Shown piece after piece: positions 7,101-10,401 of a stretch of 10,401 nucleotides of DNA. The translations under genes and the position numbers were made by a program. The stretch is from a bacterium (lineage in GTDB: Bacteria > Planctomycetota > Planctomycetia > Pirellulales > Pirellulaceae). Positions within the stretch are counted from its first letter, which is position 1, and each line of letters opens with the position of its first letter. A model generated the notes under the pieces. That model saw only the letters and a list, made by a program, of their open reading frames with translations, was not told the DNA's origin and made no database searches. The stretch is from assembly GCA_030432015.1 (NCBI GenBank), contig JAUIHJ010000245.1, positions 1 through 10,401 on the forward strand, written 5' to 3'.

Positions 7101-8218
7101 AACGCACCAGCCTGGTTGGCGACAAAGGGTTGCGAAGGGAGTTGGTCGATCGAGTATCGAAGCGACACGCCGCGCGGGTCGCTGGCCGTTCCTTCGAGTC
7201 GCGAAGCACGATGCACGACGCCGTTGTTCGACGGTGAAGTGACGTCGAGCTGTGGTCGTTGCGTGTCGATGGTGACGACCTTGACCAACGATGTGGCACT
7301 GATGTTGCCGGCGACATCAATGGCCCGCGCCGTAAAGTCGTATAAACCATCGGCCACTAACGCCGAGGTTACCGTGGCAGGATCGCCCGCCTCGGCCGAA
7401 CCAACGCTCGTACCGTTGGCGAACAGTTCAACCGTGGCACCTGCCTCAGAGGCGACCGTGAAGGTGGGCGTGTTGTCGCGTGTCACTCCGTCTTCGCTGC
7501 TCGCCCCAGTGTCACTGGATGCCAGAAGTTCCAGCGTCGTTACTGCTCCGGGTGCGACCGTATCGAGCATCAAAGAGAATCCAGCTTGCTCGCTCGTCTG
7601 TTGCAGCCCGTCGGTGGCGCGAAGGTCAATCGTGTGGACGCCGTCCGCGGTGCCGTCGAGCGGAAAACCGGGGTCGAACATAAACGTCTGGTCGAGCTCC
7701 AGTGGTACTTCGATAAAGGTTCCACCATCGACACGCACTTCGAACGACCGCACGCCCGCCAGATCGATGACCGTTCCGGTGATCAGCGGATTTGACGTCA
7801 CACGGTCATGGTTCGTTGTGCCACCTGGCGCCGTATCCTGTTGAAGGCGGACTTCGATCGCCGGACCTGTCCGGTCGTGGTTGAGAGCATTGATGATTTG
7901 CAGGAGGTCATTTGGAGAGAGCACACAATCTCCGTTGGTGTCGTAGCGCGGCCGATCGGCATGGTTGGCTCGGTCCGGCAATTGCCCGCCGTTTTCTGGC
8001 AGCGTCGGATGATTCAATTCGTTGATCCCGACCAGGACGTCAGCAGGCGAGACGAAGGTGTCACCGTTAACGTCGAGTGGGCTGATGAAGTTCTGCCAGT
8101 CGGCCGCCAGCAATCTCCGTGGTTCGAGTTGTTCGAACATGCGGAGGCTGCGTGCCGGGTCGTCGCGCCACCTCAAGTTGCCCAGGGTACGACGTCTCGT
8201 CCGCGTTCGTTTGGCCAT
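1..8218 (-). CDS. Giant LEPR-XLL multidomain exported protein with embedded zinc metalloprotease (C-terminus beyond window)
   Basis: A single minus-strand frame stays open for 2739 codons and leaves the window at position 1 without a stop. The start is the ATG at 8218: an in-frame TGA lies at 8234-8236 and a strong AAGGAAAGGGA ribosome site sits just upstream. Approximate domain order by residue: basic N-terminus and LEPRRLL (1-37), paired dockerin-like loops (49-113), three Ig-like domains (117-411), SbsA-type Ig (412-531), carboxypeptidase-regulatory-like fold (535-596), ZU5-like segment (670-790), unassigned beta-rich stretch (791-1190), metalloprotease (1191-1470), two ASH domains (1482-1704), TSP3-like loops (1791-1821), LVIVD-like propeller (1841-2155), two Ig-like domains (2163-2371), beta-solenoid (2372 onward). 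There is no ordinary hydrophobic signal peptide, as in other LEPR-XLL proteins. By eye only five cysteines occur (98, 800, 851, 1393, 1398). It is probably exported or cell-surface; the substrate and the C-terminal anchor are unknown. The reading frame and domain mosaic are secure, the biological role is not. Confidence 0.95.
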   Translation of the reverse strand, partial: MAKRTRTRRRTLGNLRWRDDPARSLRMFEQLEPRRLLAADWQNFISPLDVNGDTFVSPADVLVGINELNHPTLPENGGQLPDRANHADRPRYDTNGDCVLSPNDLLQIINALNHDRTGPAIEVRLQQDTAPGGTTNHDRVTSNPLITGTVIDLAGVRSFEVRVDGGTFIEVPLELDQTFMFDPGFPLDGTADGVHTIDLRATDGLQQTSEQAGFSLMLDTVAPGAVTTLELLASSDTGASSEDGVTRDNTPTFTVASEAGATVELFANGTSVGSAEAGDPATVTSALVADGLYDFTARAIDVAGNISATSLVKVVTIDTQRPQLDVTSPSNNGVVHRASRLEGTASDPRGVSLRYSIDQLPSQPFVANQAGAFARPLFARQLVDGQHALNVIAEDLAGNIATTSLAIDVQKNAVPFAISDHAPQRGADEVGVRQRVQVFFSRPVDPATLDATNFFASFSGQPLPATIVPASTGDFAWLFFHDALPGSAQVTVNINGDSIQAADGAVLDADGDGVAGGTLAFSFTTGSTAPLAGASLTGLVMDPGPDNRPHTADDLPLAGVDVFLLGLEEVVETTGADGRFTFAAVPAGNVKVEIDGLPAPAPAGVYFPQMVMDAFMQAGQANFVMADMEELFLPRLRQSILQTVDGSQLTTIVADEDAAPDLTPAQRAHLAVTIPPSSLVASDGRSPATAEIGISTVPPELVVDMLPPGVLQHTFDITVQAIGATNFATPAPLTVPNVFGEAPGSQLNFLSFDHSSGRLVIEGTMTVAADGLSATTDPGFGITHPGWHGATPPGTPTTSCTLPATPPVIVAPVPNIDLPEDLFFVTDNGSFELSFENDAAKISLNPFSDACNATNRQATTMVVELTVNRPPQNLQFLSPNLVTQSFQLLPQQSKEIQVDIADLIPLVKNFEQDVLFGANVTVNVYRSDQPSVSLFEDEFNVYRYLDAADDQHDDGVLEFSDTVADGPGNVRRQRKLELRVHPTAAVTPAAGISLADFTVANSGESSDLIFDPVVLEGLGEQSKNLNIFVDKTNTIVGEVLMKGRGVAKTRLFVNKPRLIAEFAKLSTPNDRYAITAVYLNDPSSENVHLDDTYTLSVTGPTSTAVTAPIRFGASAADITAAIEALPLVPAGSVSVRRLAEADTSTDGEPVTSLTVFVEFIGPLNGTALQLGQGTIGGSVTTSTYTLAAMVNDSLISASERRLFDNLEDDLVTPKPAERSDLADALEQALLALFTPFHGGVELTATPPDGTTPAVSYIWDATPGLLYGTSGMPLAPNGNGVDNFDDQTVIASNAAQHSSTVNTFLLAKASNKLPQTDVTVFPGSHLERNRADGTDLGRTAFINAMAYTAAHEAGHTLGLNHTAQAAITPAGNLVVSVNAAGKRLEVKNPALAACASDGCKDIMYGGNLDFVAGSTFQPGLSADLLKLGTKIDWTPAEGMAALSFLTRQRALERHAGRPGFNGVDGRLDHALGAPIPGPQLAIVDSQGSLVLNSLDFGTASLGAASSKTLELMNFGSDPVLLRDLVLEDPTSSFTLFGFTPDTTLLPGDSLFVDIRLTPTASSELNARLVLDSTDPDAVSVISLTGFGLSPDGDLRIELDNNNVGGALLRAPVSFDAFAVLRNIGDSELEITNIEIGARGQTHYSLTGLPTELGDLGPFRLAPGESLDVGLVFDPQQAGLIPGDIVVHSNDPDTPVLSQALVGTGLSGSSPSGTLGEDYVAITDPARPDVPALRDVTDPGGNFSFFMPAERLIHSVLFDPVSGLIAHSFDMTESSGQDSTLPAFVFGASTEHDGDGDGLPRDVELAIGTSDALSDTNGDGLSDFASLRAGVDPLAGFTATTGAISLLPLGHSANDVVVVTSATDPNKTLALVATGDASGGIAIVDVTDRSGPILLAELTLPGVAIEVRVNVGGTMAAVSSGGQTHLVDLSDPTNPRLTRTIDASRATLFDGFAYLVQGTTLISMDVKTGEIRDDRPLANEGSFTDLERLGNLLFAMSGSGRLRIFELSADHNGQITERGEIKVNGTAGRIFVDGNVAYLMTTTGNRRPFVTVDISDLDHPRLLSAEANGLLLPRTEVATNSSTWGYLIGRDPVAPFDQRLSVIDVSDPSIDTPQITTFNLPEQPKGLAIGNGLVFAAVGTDRVNAPGTGGLHILNFPSFDAAGQPPTVTISTPFDDDPSTDGLQLVEGTTIVVVADVFDDVQIRNVELLLDGQVIGNDVNAPFEFDARLMARNEEQGIALQARAFDTGGNSSLSNRLPIELIQDNQPPRITSLEPSDGGFRPEGVVEVRIGFDEDLAAAALDITRFTLRDQAGTPKIPDSVTFAPREAQLVFATLPVGEYTLAIDGANITDPAGNPLATGDVVSTFTVDNGTVFWINPASGQWHDPANWSTRQVPGPADDVVIGVADQIVIDVNRNEPRPRVHRLLSEELVIADGGLVLDGPSELNGGLQSRFGSESGQLTFQAETVLGGKSVIGATFDGTGSVINRGTLTFLDGEVSELHIPFVNQSHVRVDAAAIELGAALTNEGTWEHRALSSVSSRGGEFINHGELIFTSPLAKASYTVPLNNVGQPIQLGSGRELILGGGGTLSNSVVTIDEGGRIEISGGDIVFSNVDISGNGTLATTNGSLTIPEGTSTGVDLAGNTLELGNVGGGIFDVVVEGTLTNAGHAVWHGANLEIGAAGRFLNTGQMQLLARNRNLTGQFDNQGTIEYVGGTLNMNGATLNNRGVWDFQGPNTIVNRP
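1106..1732 (-). other. Ig-like plus SbsA-like Ig domain of giant protein
   Basis: Residues 2163-2263 start PPTVTISTP and show V.LLLDGQVIGND and ALQARAFDTGGN, an Ig-like (Big) pattern. Residues 2265-2371 start PPRITSLEPSDGG, contain VEVRIGFDEDLAAAALDITRF and close DVVSTFTVDNG, matching the SbsA/Big_5 layout seen earlier in the protein. They separate the propeller from the C-terminal solenoid. Confidence 0.7.
1754..2698 (-). other. LVIVD-type beta-propeller of giant protein
   Basis: Residues about 1841-2155 contain repeated blades of the form A.V..GDASGGIAIVDVTDRSGP, THLVDLSDPTNPRL, VTVDISDLDHPRLL and LSVIDVSDPSIDTP, each preceded by a VAYL/FAYL/LVFA strand. The (I/V)VD(V/L)SDP.NP motif is characteristic of LVIVD repeats, which fold into an extracellular beta-propeller usually involved in binding. 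Confidence 0.8.
2756..2848 (-). other. Thrombospondin-type-3-like calcium segment of giant protein
   Basis: Residues 1791-1821 hold DGDGDGLPRDVELAIGTS followed by DALSDTNGDGLSDF. Two D-x-D/N-x-D-G-L loops separated by an E-x-x-x-G-T linker are typical of bacterial TSP3-like repeats that bind calcium and stiffen stalks. Confidence 0.85.
3107..3775 (-). other. Two ASH / choice-of-anchor-D domains of giant protein
   Basis: Residues 1482-1588 and 1590-1704 repeat the same pattern: an opening strand (LDFGTASLG; second copy LRIELDNNNVGG), a N.G...L.I..I strand, LLPGDSLFVDIRLTP versus LAPGESLDVGLVFDPQQAG, then L.STDPD or VHSNDPDTP and a closing SLTGFGL or ALVGTGL. This is the layout of the ASPM-SPD2-Hydin fold, common in pairs in bacterial exported proteins and usually a structural spacer. 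Confidence 0.85.
3809..4648 (-). other. Embedded metzincin-like zinc metalloprotease core
   Basis: Residues 1350-1360 read HEAGHTLGLNH, the complete HExxHxxGxxH zinc-binding and catalytic motif of metzincins: His1350, His1354 and His1360 as zinc ligands, Glu1351 as general base, Gly1357 as the conserved turn. It is preceded by a helix (FINAMAYTAA). Met1402 in DIMYGG, 42 residues after the third His, fits a Met-turn. Cys1393 and Cys1398 lie between them. The residue after the third His is Thr, which does not match a well-known metzincin subfamily. The domain limits (about 1191-1470) are estimated. All key residues are intact, so I expect an active peptidase. Confidence 0.85.
4649..5848 (-). 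other. Unassigned beta-rich region of giant protein, with a TAPI...ITAAIEALP segment
   Basis: Residues 791-1190 link the ZU5-like segment to the protease. I recognise no named domain in the first 290 residues, which hold two of the few cysteines (800 and 851). Residues about 1088-1185 (YTLSVTGPTSTAVTAPIRFG followed by ADITAAIEALP and VSVRR) look like the recurring module of planctomycete surface proteins in which a strand is followed by a helix ending in ALEALP. Its function is not known to me. Confidence 0.45.
5849..6211 (-). other. ZU5-like segment of giant protein
   Basis: Residues 670-790 begin with a VTIPPSSL strand, continue through PPGVLQHTFDI and PNVFGEAPG, then FLSFDHSSGRLVIEGTMTV, and end TDPGFGITHPGWHG. 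The I-P-x-x-x-L opening, central F.PA..TVPN strand and the W/F-x-FDH strand resemble bacterial ZU5-like modules found in large surface and Rhs-linked proteins. The assignment is from pattern memory, so treat it as tentative. Confidence 0.4.
6431..6616 (-). other. Carboxypeptidase-regulatory-like / SdrD B-like fold of giant protein
   Basis: Residues 535-596 follow the pattern LTGLVMD...., LPLAGVDVFL, ETTGADGRFTFAAVPAG, VKVEIDG. The order G.V.D / AGV.V.L / T..DG.F.F..VPAG.Y.V is the usual signature of carboxypeptidase-regulatory-like and SdrD B-like domains, which act as structural stalk modules. The loop DPGPDNRPHTADD is typical of versions that carry a calcium loop. Confidence 0.7.
6626..6985 (-). 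other. SbsA-like Ig domain (Big_5 type) of giant protein
   Basis: Residues 412-531 contain the pattern P..G...V.....V.V.FSRPVDPATLDATNFF followed later by LAFSFTTGS. This is the typical layout of the SbsA/Big_5 Ig-like module (a VxFSxPVD strand, a T-x-x-N-F helix-turn and a terminal FTT strand). An aspartate-rich loop (DADGDGVAGG) sits before the last strand and could bind calcium. Confidence 0.7.
6986..7870 (-). other. Three tandem Ig-like domains (domains of giant protein)
   Basis: Residues 117-218, 219-317 and 318-411 are three beta-sandwich modules of about 95-100 residues. Hallmarks are the repeated edge motif D-T-x-x-P (DTVAP at 219, DTQRP at 318) and the closing DLAGN/DVAGN strand turns (AIDVAGN, AEDLAGN). 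These match bacterial Ig-like (Big) modules used as spacers in surface proteins. The exact Pfam subfamily cannot be fixed by eye. Confidence 0.75.
7880..8128 (-). other. LEPR-XLL signature and dockerin-like calcium loops (domain of giant protein)
   Basis: Residues 28-38 read FEQLEPRRLLA, an exact fit to the LEPR-XLL signature that marks large exported planctomycete proteins near their N-terminus. It is preceded by a very basic stretch (TRTRRR). Residues 49-69 (DVNGDTFVSPADVL...) and 93-113 (DTNGDCVLSPNDLL...) are two DxNGD loops each followed by a short helix ending in INxLN, the pattern of a type I dockerin pair. Dockerins usually bind calcium and cohesins; no cohesin is visible here, so the partner is unknown. 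Confidence 0.88.
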
Positions 8219-8223
8219 TTGAG

Positions 8224-8234
8224 TCCCTTTCCTT
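8224..8234 (-). promoter_or_regulatory. Ribosome binding site of the giant gene
   Basis: The minus strand reads AAGGAAAGGGA, two overlapping purine-rich Shine-Dalgarno-like blocks. The proximal AGGGA ends five bases before the ATG at 8218. Together with the in-frame TGA at 8234-8236 it fixes this start. Confidence 0.8.
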
Positions 8235-8625
8235 CACGTTTAAATCTTGCGAGCCACGACGCGAATTGCGCTGCATCTGCAAGCGGTCCACCCAATATTC
8301 GCAGCAAGCGGGCAAATCGGCCGCAGAAAGTGGGGATTTCTTCACCCCGTCGGAGGCCTCGGCAGGAGATGAACTTCTGCCGGGTCCGAAGGATGTAGCA
8401 AAGCGTTGCACAGCCAGGATTTAGGGGTCGGAGATTGTTGGCAACTCGACGACTTGCAAAAAGTTGCCTTGCAGCCGCTCCAGGCCTTGAGCCTGCATGG
8501 ACCAGTGCCAAGCTCATCGCCTGTCGCCGAAAGCCAAGCCCGCGGCGCAGGCAGGTGAGTTCCACGTAATCCATGCGCGTGCTGGCACGTCTTGATACTG
8601 CGCGACTGTTGAACAACCGGGTTAC

Positions 8626-8650
8626 GCATTCCTGCGGGATGCCTCCCCGC
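8626..8650 (-). other. Two overlapping, mutually exclusive hairpins
   Basis: On the minus strand 8634-8650 reads GCGGGGAGGCATCCCGC, a stem of five G-C pairs plus one G-U around a five-base loop. Its 3' half is shared with a weaker stem at 8626-8642 (GCAT...ATGC with inner CC/GG and one bulged A). Only one can form at a time. The arrangement could be a regulatory leader, an RNA end or part of a dispersed repeat; nothing in the sequence decides. Confidence 0.35.
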
Positions 8651-8720
8651 GATCAACTGGCTTACCGCCGGCACGAAGAACCGCGCGACGTTCAAGCTGG
8701 TGCCGCGAGCATCTTTGGAA

Positions 8721-8738
8721 GGCCACGCGGGCGCGGCC
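8721..8738 (-). terminator. Hairpin directly after the sigma-factor stop, possible terminator
   Basis: The minus strand reads GGCCGCGCCCGCGTGGCC, a stem of seven pairs (one G-U) with a four-base loop, beginning three bases after the TGA at 8742. No run of T follows (TTCCAAAG), so it is not a textbook intrinsic terminator; it could instead protect the 3' end of the message. Confidence 0.35.
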
Positions 8739-8741
8739 CAG

Positions 8742-9320
8742 TCACGCAAAGTGCTCGGGATAGATCGTCGCCATGTGGTGACCAATGGCGGCCAGCACGC
8801 GAGCTCTGGCCTTGTAAACTTGATTGGGAGTCATCGCCAGTTTTTCGCAGACTTCGGGGACCGAGCGACATTCTTGGGCCAGCATTTGAAATGCTTCAAA
8901 TGTCTTCGTGGAAACATCCTGCCTCGCCGCTTCGATACAGAAACGAAGATGTTGGCGTCGCCAATGTTCGTCCCATAGCTCGTCGGCCGTCGGCGAATCG
9001 GCCGGCAATTCGGCCAGGGCGTTGCTGTCGAGCTGGTGGACACGCCGCTTCCGCAAACGATCGATCACTCGGCGATTCACCATCGTACGTAGCCATGATT
9101 TGAAGCCACCTTTCGCCTCATCGTAGTCGAACGTTCGAATCTGGGTCACGATCGCTTGGTAACAGGTCGAACGGATGTCTTCCGACTCTTCGTGGCTTAA
9201 CCCTCGAGCACGTGCATAGCGGTACAGGAGGGGGCCGTACAATTCGTAAAATCTGGCCCAGGCCACGGTGTCGCGTGGGTTGCGAATGCGAATCAAGAGG
9301 CTGGGACGTGTCGTATCCAT
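8742..9320 (-). CDS. ECF-like RNA polymerase sigma factor
   Basis: A complete 192-residue protein that should direct RNA polymerase to a set of promoters. Region 2 spans about 18-93: AWARFYELYGPLLYRYA, then the GLSHEESEDI segment and GGFKSWLRTMVNRRVIDRLRKRR, where the basic W-L-R-x-x-x-N-R-x-I-D-x-L-R-K pattern is the core- and -10-binding part. Region 4 spans about 140-185, with the helix-turn-helix at 153-175 (SVPEVCEKLAMTPNQVYKAR) that reads the -35 element. The SLLIRIRNPRD start is typical of the planctomycete family, which supports the ATG at 9320. Usual DLVQDVF in region 2 is replaced by EDIRSTCYQAI. The gene starts nine bases after the WD40 stop, with no strong ribosome site, suggesting translational coupling. 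I see no anti-sigma gene in the window; the WD40 partner may take that regulatory role. Confidence 0.93.
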   Translation of the reverse strand: MDTTRPSLLIRIRNPRDTVAWARFYELYGPLLYRYARARGLSHEESEDIRSTCYQAIVTQIRTFDYDEAKGGFKSWLRTMVNRRVIDRLRKRRVHQLDSNALAELPADSPTADELWDEHWRRQHLRFCIEAARQDVSTKTFEAFQMLAQECRSVPEVCEKLAMTPNQVYKARARVLAAIGHHMATIYPEHFA

Positions 9321-9329
9321 CGAGAAAAG

Positions 9330-10401
9330 TCATTGCCCTCGCCAGACGACAACTCGCCCGTCGATCATGCCGCCGACCAAACTTCGTCCATCCGGTGAAA
9401 ACGCGACACGGCCTACCTTGCCCACATGGCCGCGCAGGGTGCTGAGCGGAATCCGATGCTCCATGTCCCAGATCTTGGTCGTCCCGTCATTCGACGTAGA
9501 GACCATCCGCGAACCGTCTGGATGAAAGCAAAGATGGTAGATCTCGTCGCTATGTGCCTGTACCGTATCCGTCACTTGCCAACCGTCGATATCCCAAAAT
9601 CGTACCGACGTACTGTCGGTGCCGGCGACGAGTGTTCGACCGGCGGGATCAAACGCCAGCGCATAGTCCTCCTGGATCGTGTTGCGCGGGGAAGAAGCGA
9701 TTTCCTGTTTTGTGGCCGAATCCCAGAGCTTGACGGAAACATGGCCACACGACGCGAAGTAGCGCCCGTCAGGACTAAAGACGACATTATGCGCGTGGTC
9801 GGTGTGACCATGGAGCACTGCCATTGCATCTCCCTGCTCGGCATCCCAGATTCGCAGCGTGTTGTCGCGTGAACTGGATACCAGCCACTGACCATCGGGA
9901 TGAAAGGCAACCCCTAGCACGAGATCCGTGTGCCCGCTGAGGGTGATCGGCGTTGTGGGTGCAGCAAGATCCCAGAGCTTGACGGTCTGGTCCCAGGACG
10001 CCGAGGCGACTCGCGTGCCGCTTGGCGAAAACGCCACAGCTTGTACCGCCTGCTCATGGCCTCGCAAAGTCTCGATCAACGCGCGTGAGGCGAAGTGCCA
10101 GATCTTGATGGTGCCGTCGCGCGAAGCGGTGGCGAGTTGCTCCCCGGTGGGCGAGAATGTTAGATCCGTGATCGATTCCTGATGAGCAGCATTCACCGTC
10201 AACAGCTCCCCGGCGTTTGCGTCCCACACTTTGATCGAGTGGTCCCAGGAGCCCGAAACGATCCGCTCGCCGTTTTTCGCGAAGGCGACCGATGTGACCG
10301 TCCAGGTGTGCCCGAGGCATGATCCAACCTGACTGCCCGTGGTGGCATCCCAGATTCTGACCGTCTTATCGCGAGCGCCGGTGACCACCCGCGTGCCCGT
10401 G
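9330..10401 (-). CDS. WD40-repeat protein, 3' part (possibly the C-terminus of a Ser/Thr kinase)
   Basis: The frame enters from the right edge already in coding phase (TGTRVVTGARDKTVRIWD) and ends at TGA 9330-9332. The GTG at 10388 lies inside a blade and is not the real start. About 356 residues are visible, forming eight full WD40 blades and the end of another. Each shows the GH...V..V.FSPDG....S.S.D.T..(I/L)WD pattern; the Trp-containing ends are VRIWD, IKVWD, IKIWH, VKLWD, LRIWD, VKLWD, VRFWD, TKIWD and VVVWR. Nine blade ends exceed one seven-bladed propeller, so at least two propellers or a larger array are likely. Such arrays bind proteins. In planctomycetes they are often fused to a Hanks-type kinase; no kinase motif is in the window, so that is inference. 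It is immediately upstream of, and probably cotranscribed with, the sigma gene. Confidence 0.93.
   Translation of the reverse strand, partial: TGTRVVTGARDKTVRIWDATTGSQVGSCLGHTWTVTSVAFAKNGERIVSGSWDHSIKVWDANAGELLTVNAAHQESITDLTFSPTGEQLATASRDGTIKIWHFASRALIETLRGHEQAVQAVAFSPSGTRVASASWDQTVKLWDLAAPTTPITLSGHTDLVLGVAFHPDGQWLVSSSRDNTLRIWDAEQGDAMAVLHGHTDHAHNVVFSPDGRYFASCGHVSVKLWDSATKQEIASSPRNTIQEDYALAFDPAGRTLVAGTDSTSVRFWDIDGWQVTDTVQAHSDEIYHLCFHPDGSRMVSTSNDGTTKIWDMEHRIPLSTLRGHVGKVGRVAFSPDGRSLVGGMIDGRVVVWRGQ

Larger units (their letters stand above)
8219..8741 (-). other. 523-base intergenic region, hairpin-rich, no convincing gene
   Basis: Open frames exist here on both strands but none has a recognisable product, a good ribosome site or a natural boundary, so I leave them out. 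Inverted repeats readable on the minus strand are 8721-8738, 8634-8650, 8626-8642 (overlaps the previous one), 8481-8495 (CAGGC/GCCTG) and 8360-8382 (CGGCAG/CTGCCG with an 11-base loop). The promoter of the giant gene is presumably here, but I cannot point to a convincing -35/-10 pair. Confidence 0.6.

Noticed and set aside
6999..7844. 281-codon open frame on the plus strand
   Set aside because: It is fully antisense to the Ig-like part of the giant gene, Ser/Thr/Val-rich with no recognisable domain. The same holds for the other plus-strand frames between 152 and 8200 (for example 152-778, 2484-3071, 3324-3818).
8559..8563. GGAAC on the minus strand, like an ECF -35 element
   Set aside because: No matching -10 element (CGTC or similar) at 16-17 bases, and a five-base match is expected by chance.
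8173..8616. 147-codon minus-strand frame spanning the intergenic region and the start of the giant gene
   Set aside because: Basic, low-information composition, no domain, and it overlaps the well-supported start and ribosome site of the giant gene in another frame.
8342..8785. 147-codon minus-strand frame overlapping the sigma gene 3' end
   Set aside because: No recognisable domain or ribosome site; it overlaps the conserved end of region 4 of the sigma factor in another frame.
8573..9103. 176-codon plus-strand frame over the intergenic region and sigma gene
   Set aside because: Mostly antisense to the sigma factor. Its first part reads through the hairpin segment, so any similarity to other predicted proteins could reflect a DNA repeat rather than a gene.
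9572..9910. 112-codon minus-strand frame inside the WD40 gene
   Set aside because: It is an alternate-frame shadow of the repeat array with no domain of its own.
9330..10388. GTG at 10388 as the start of the WD40 gene
   Set aside because: The frame is open and clearly coding upstream to the window edge, and the GTG falls in the middle of a WD40 blade.

Overview
The window looks like a stretch of a planctomycete chromosome, probably from the Pirellulaceae or a relative. Three things support this: an N-terminal LEPR-XLL signature followed by dockerin-like repeats on a giant secreted-type protein; an ECF-like sigma factor of the style common in planctomycetes; and a WD40-repeat gene beside that sigma factor. 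The DNA is moderately GC-rich. All the genes I can support lie on the minus strand and read from right to left.

Positions 9330-10401 hold the 3' part of a WD40-repeat gene whose start lies beyond the window. Nine nucleotides later comes a complete ECF-like sigma factor gene (8742-9320), so the two are probably cotranscribed. Many planctomycete WD40 proteins next to such sigma factors carry an N-terminal Ser/Thr kinase, but that part is outside the window here.

Positions 8219-8741 are a 523-base gap with no convincing gene. It contains several short hairpins, one directly after the sigma stop codon, and a clear ribosome binding site for the next gene.

Positions 1-8218 are one uninterrupted reading frame of 2739 codons with no stop, running off the left edge. 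It encodes a giant mosaic, probably extracellular protein. In order it holds: LEPR-XLL signature, dockerin-like calcium loops, three Ig-like domains, an SbsA-like Ig domain, a carboxypeptidase-regulatory-like fold, a ZU5-like segment, a zinc metalloprotease core (HEAGHTLGLNH with a later Met-turn-like DIMYGG), two ASH/choice-of-anchor-D domains, a thrombospondin-3-like calcium segment, an LVIVD-type beta-propeller, two more Ig-like domains and a beta-solenoid made of N-x-G repeats. The C-terminus is not in the window.

A plausible picture is a WD40 (perhaps kinase) and sigma-factor signalling pair placed upstream of a giant surface or exported protein with a protease embedded in it. Control of the giant gene by this sigma factor is only inferred from position. 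The most notable item is the metzincin-like active site buried in the middle of a giant LEPR-XLL protein. I see no mobile element, CRISPR array, tRNA or rRNA.
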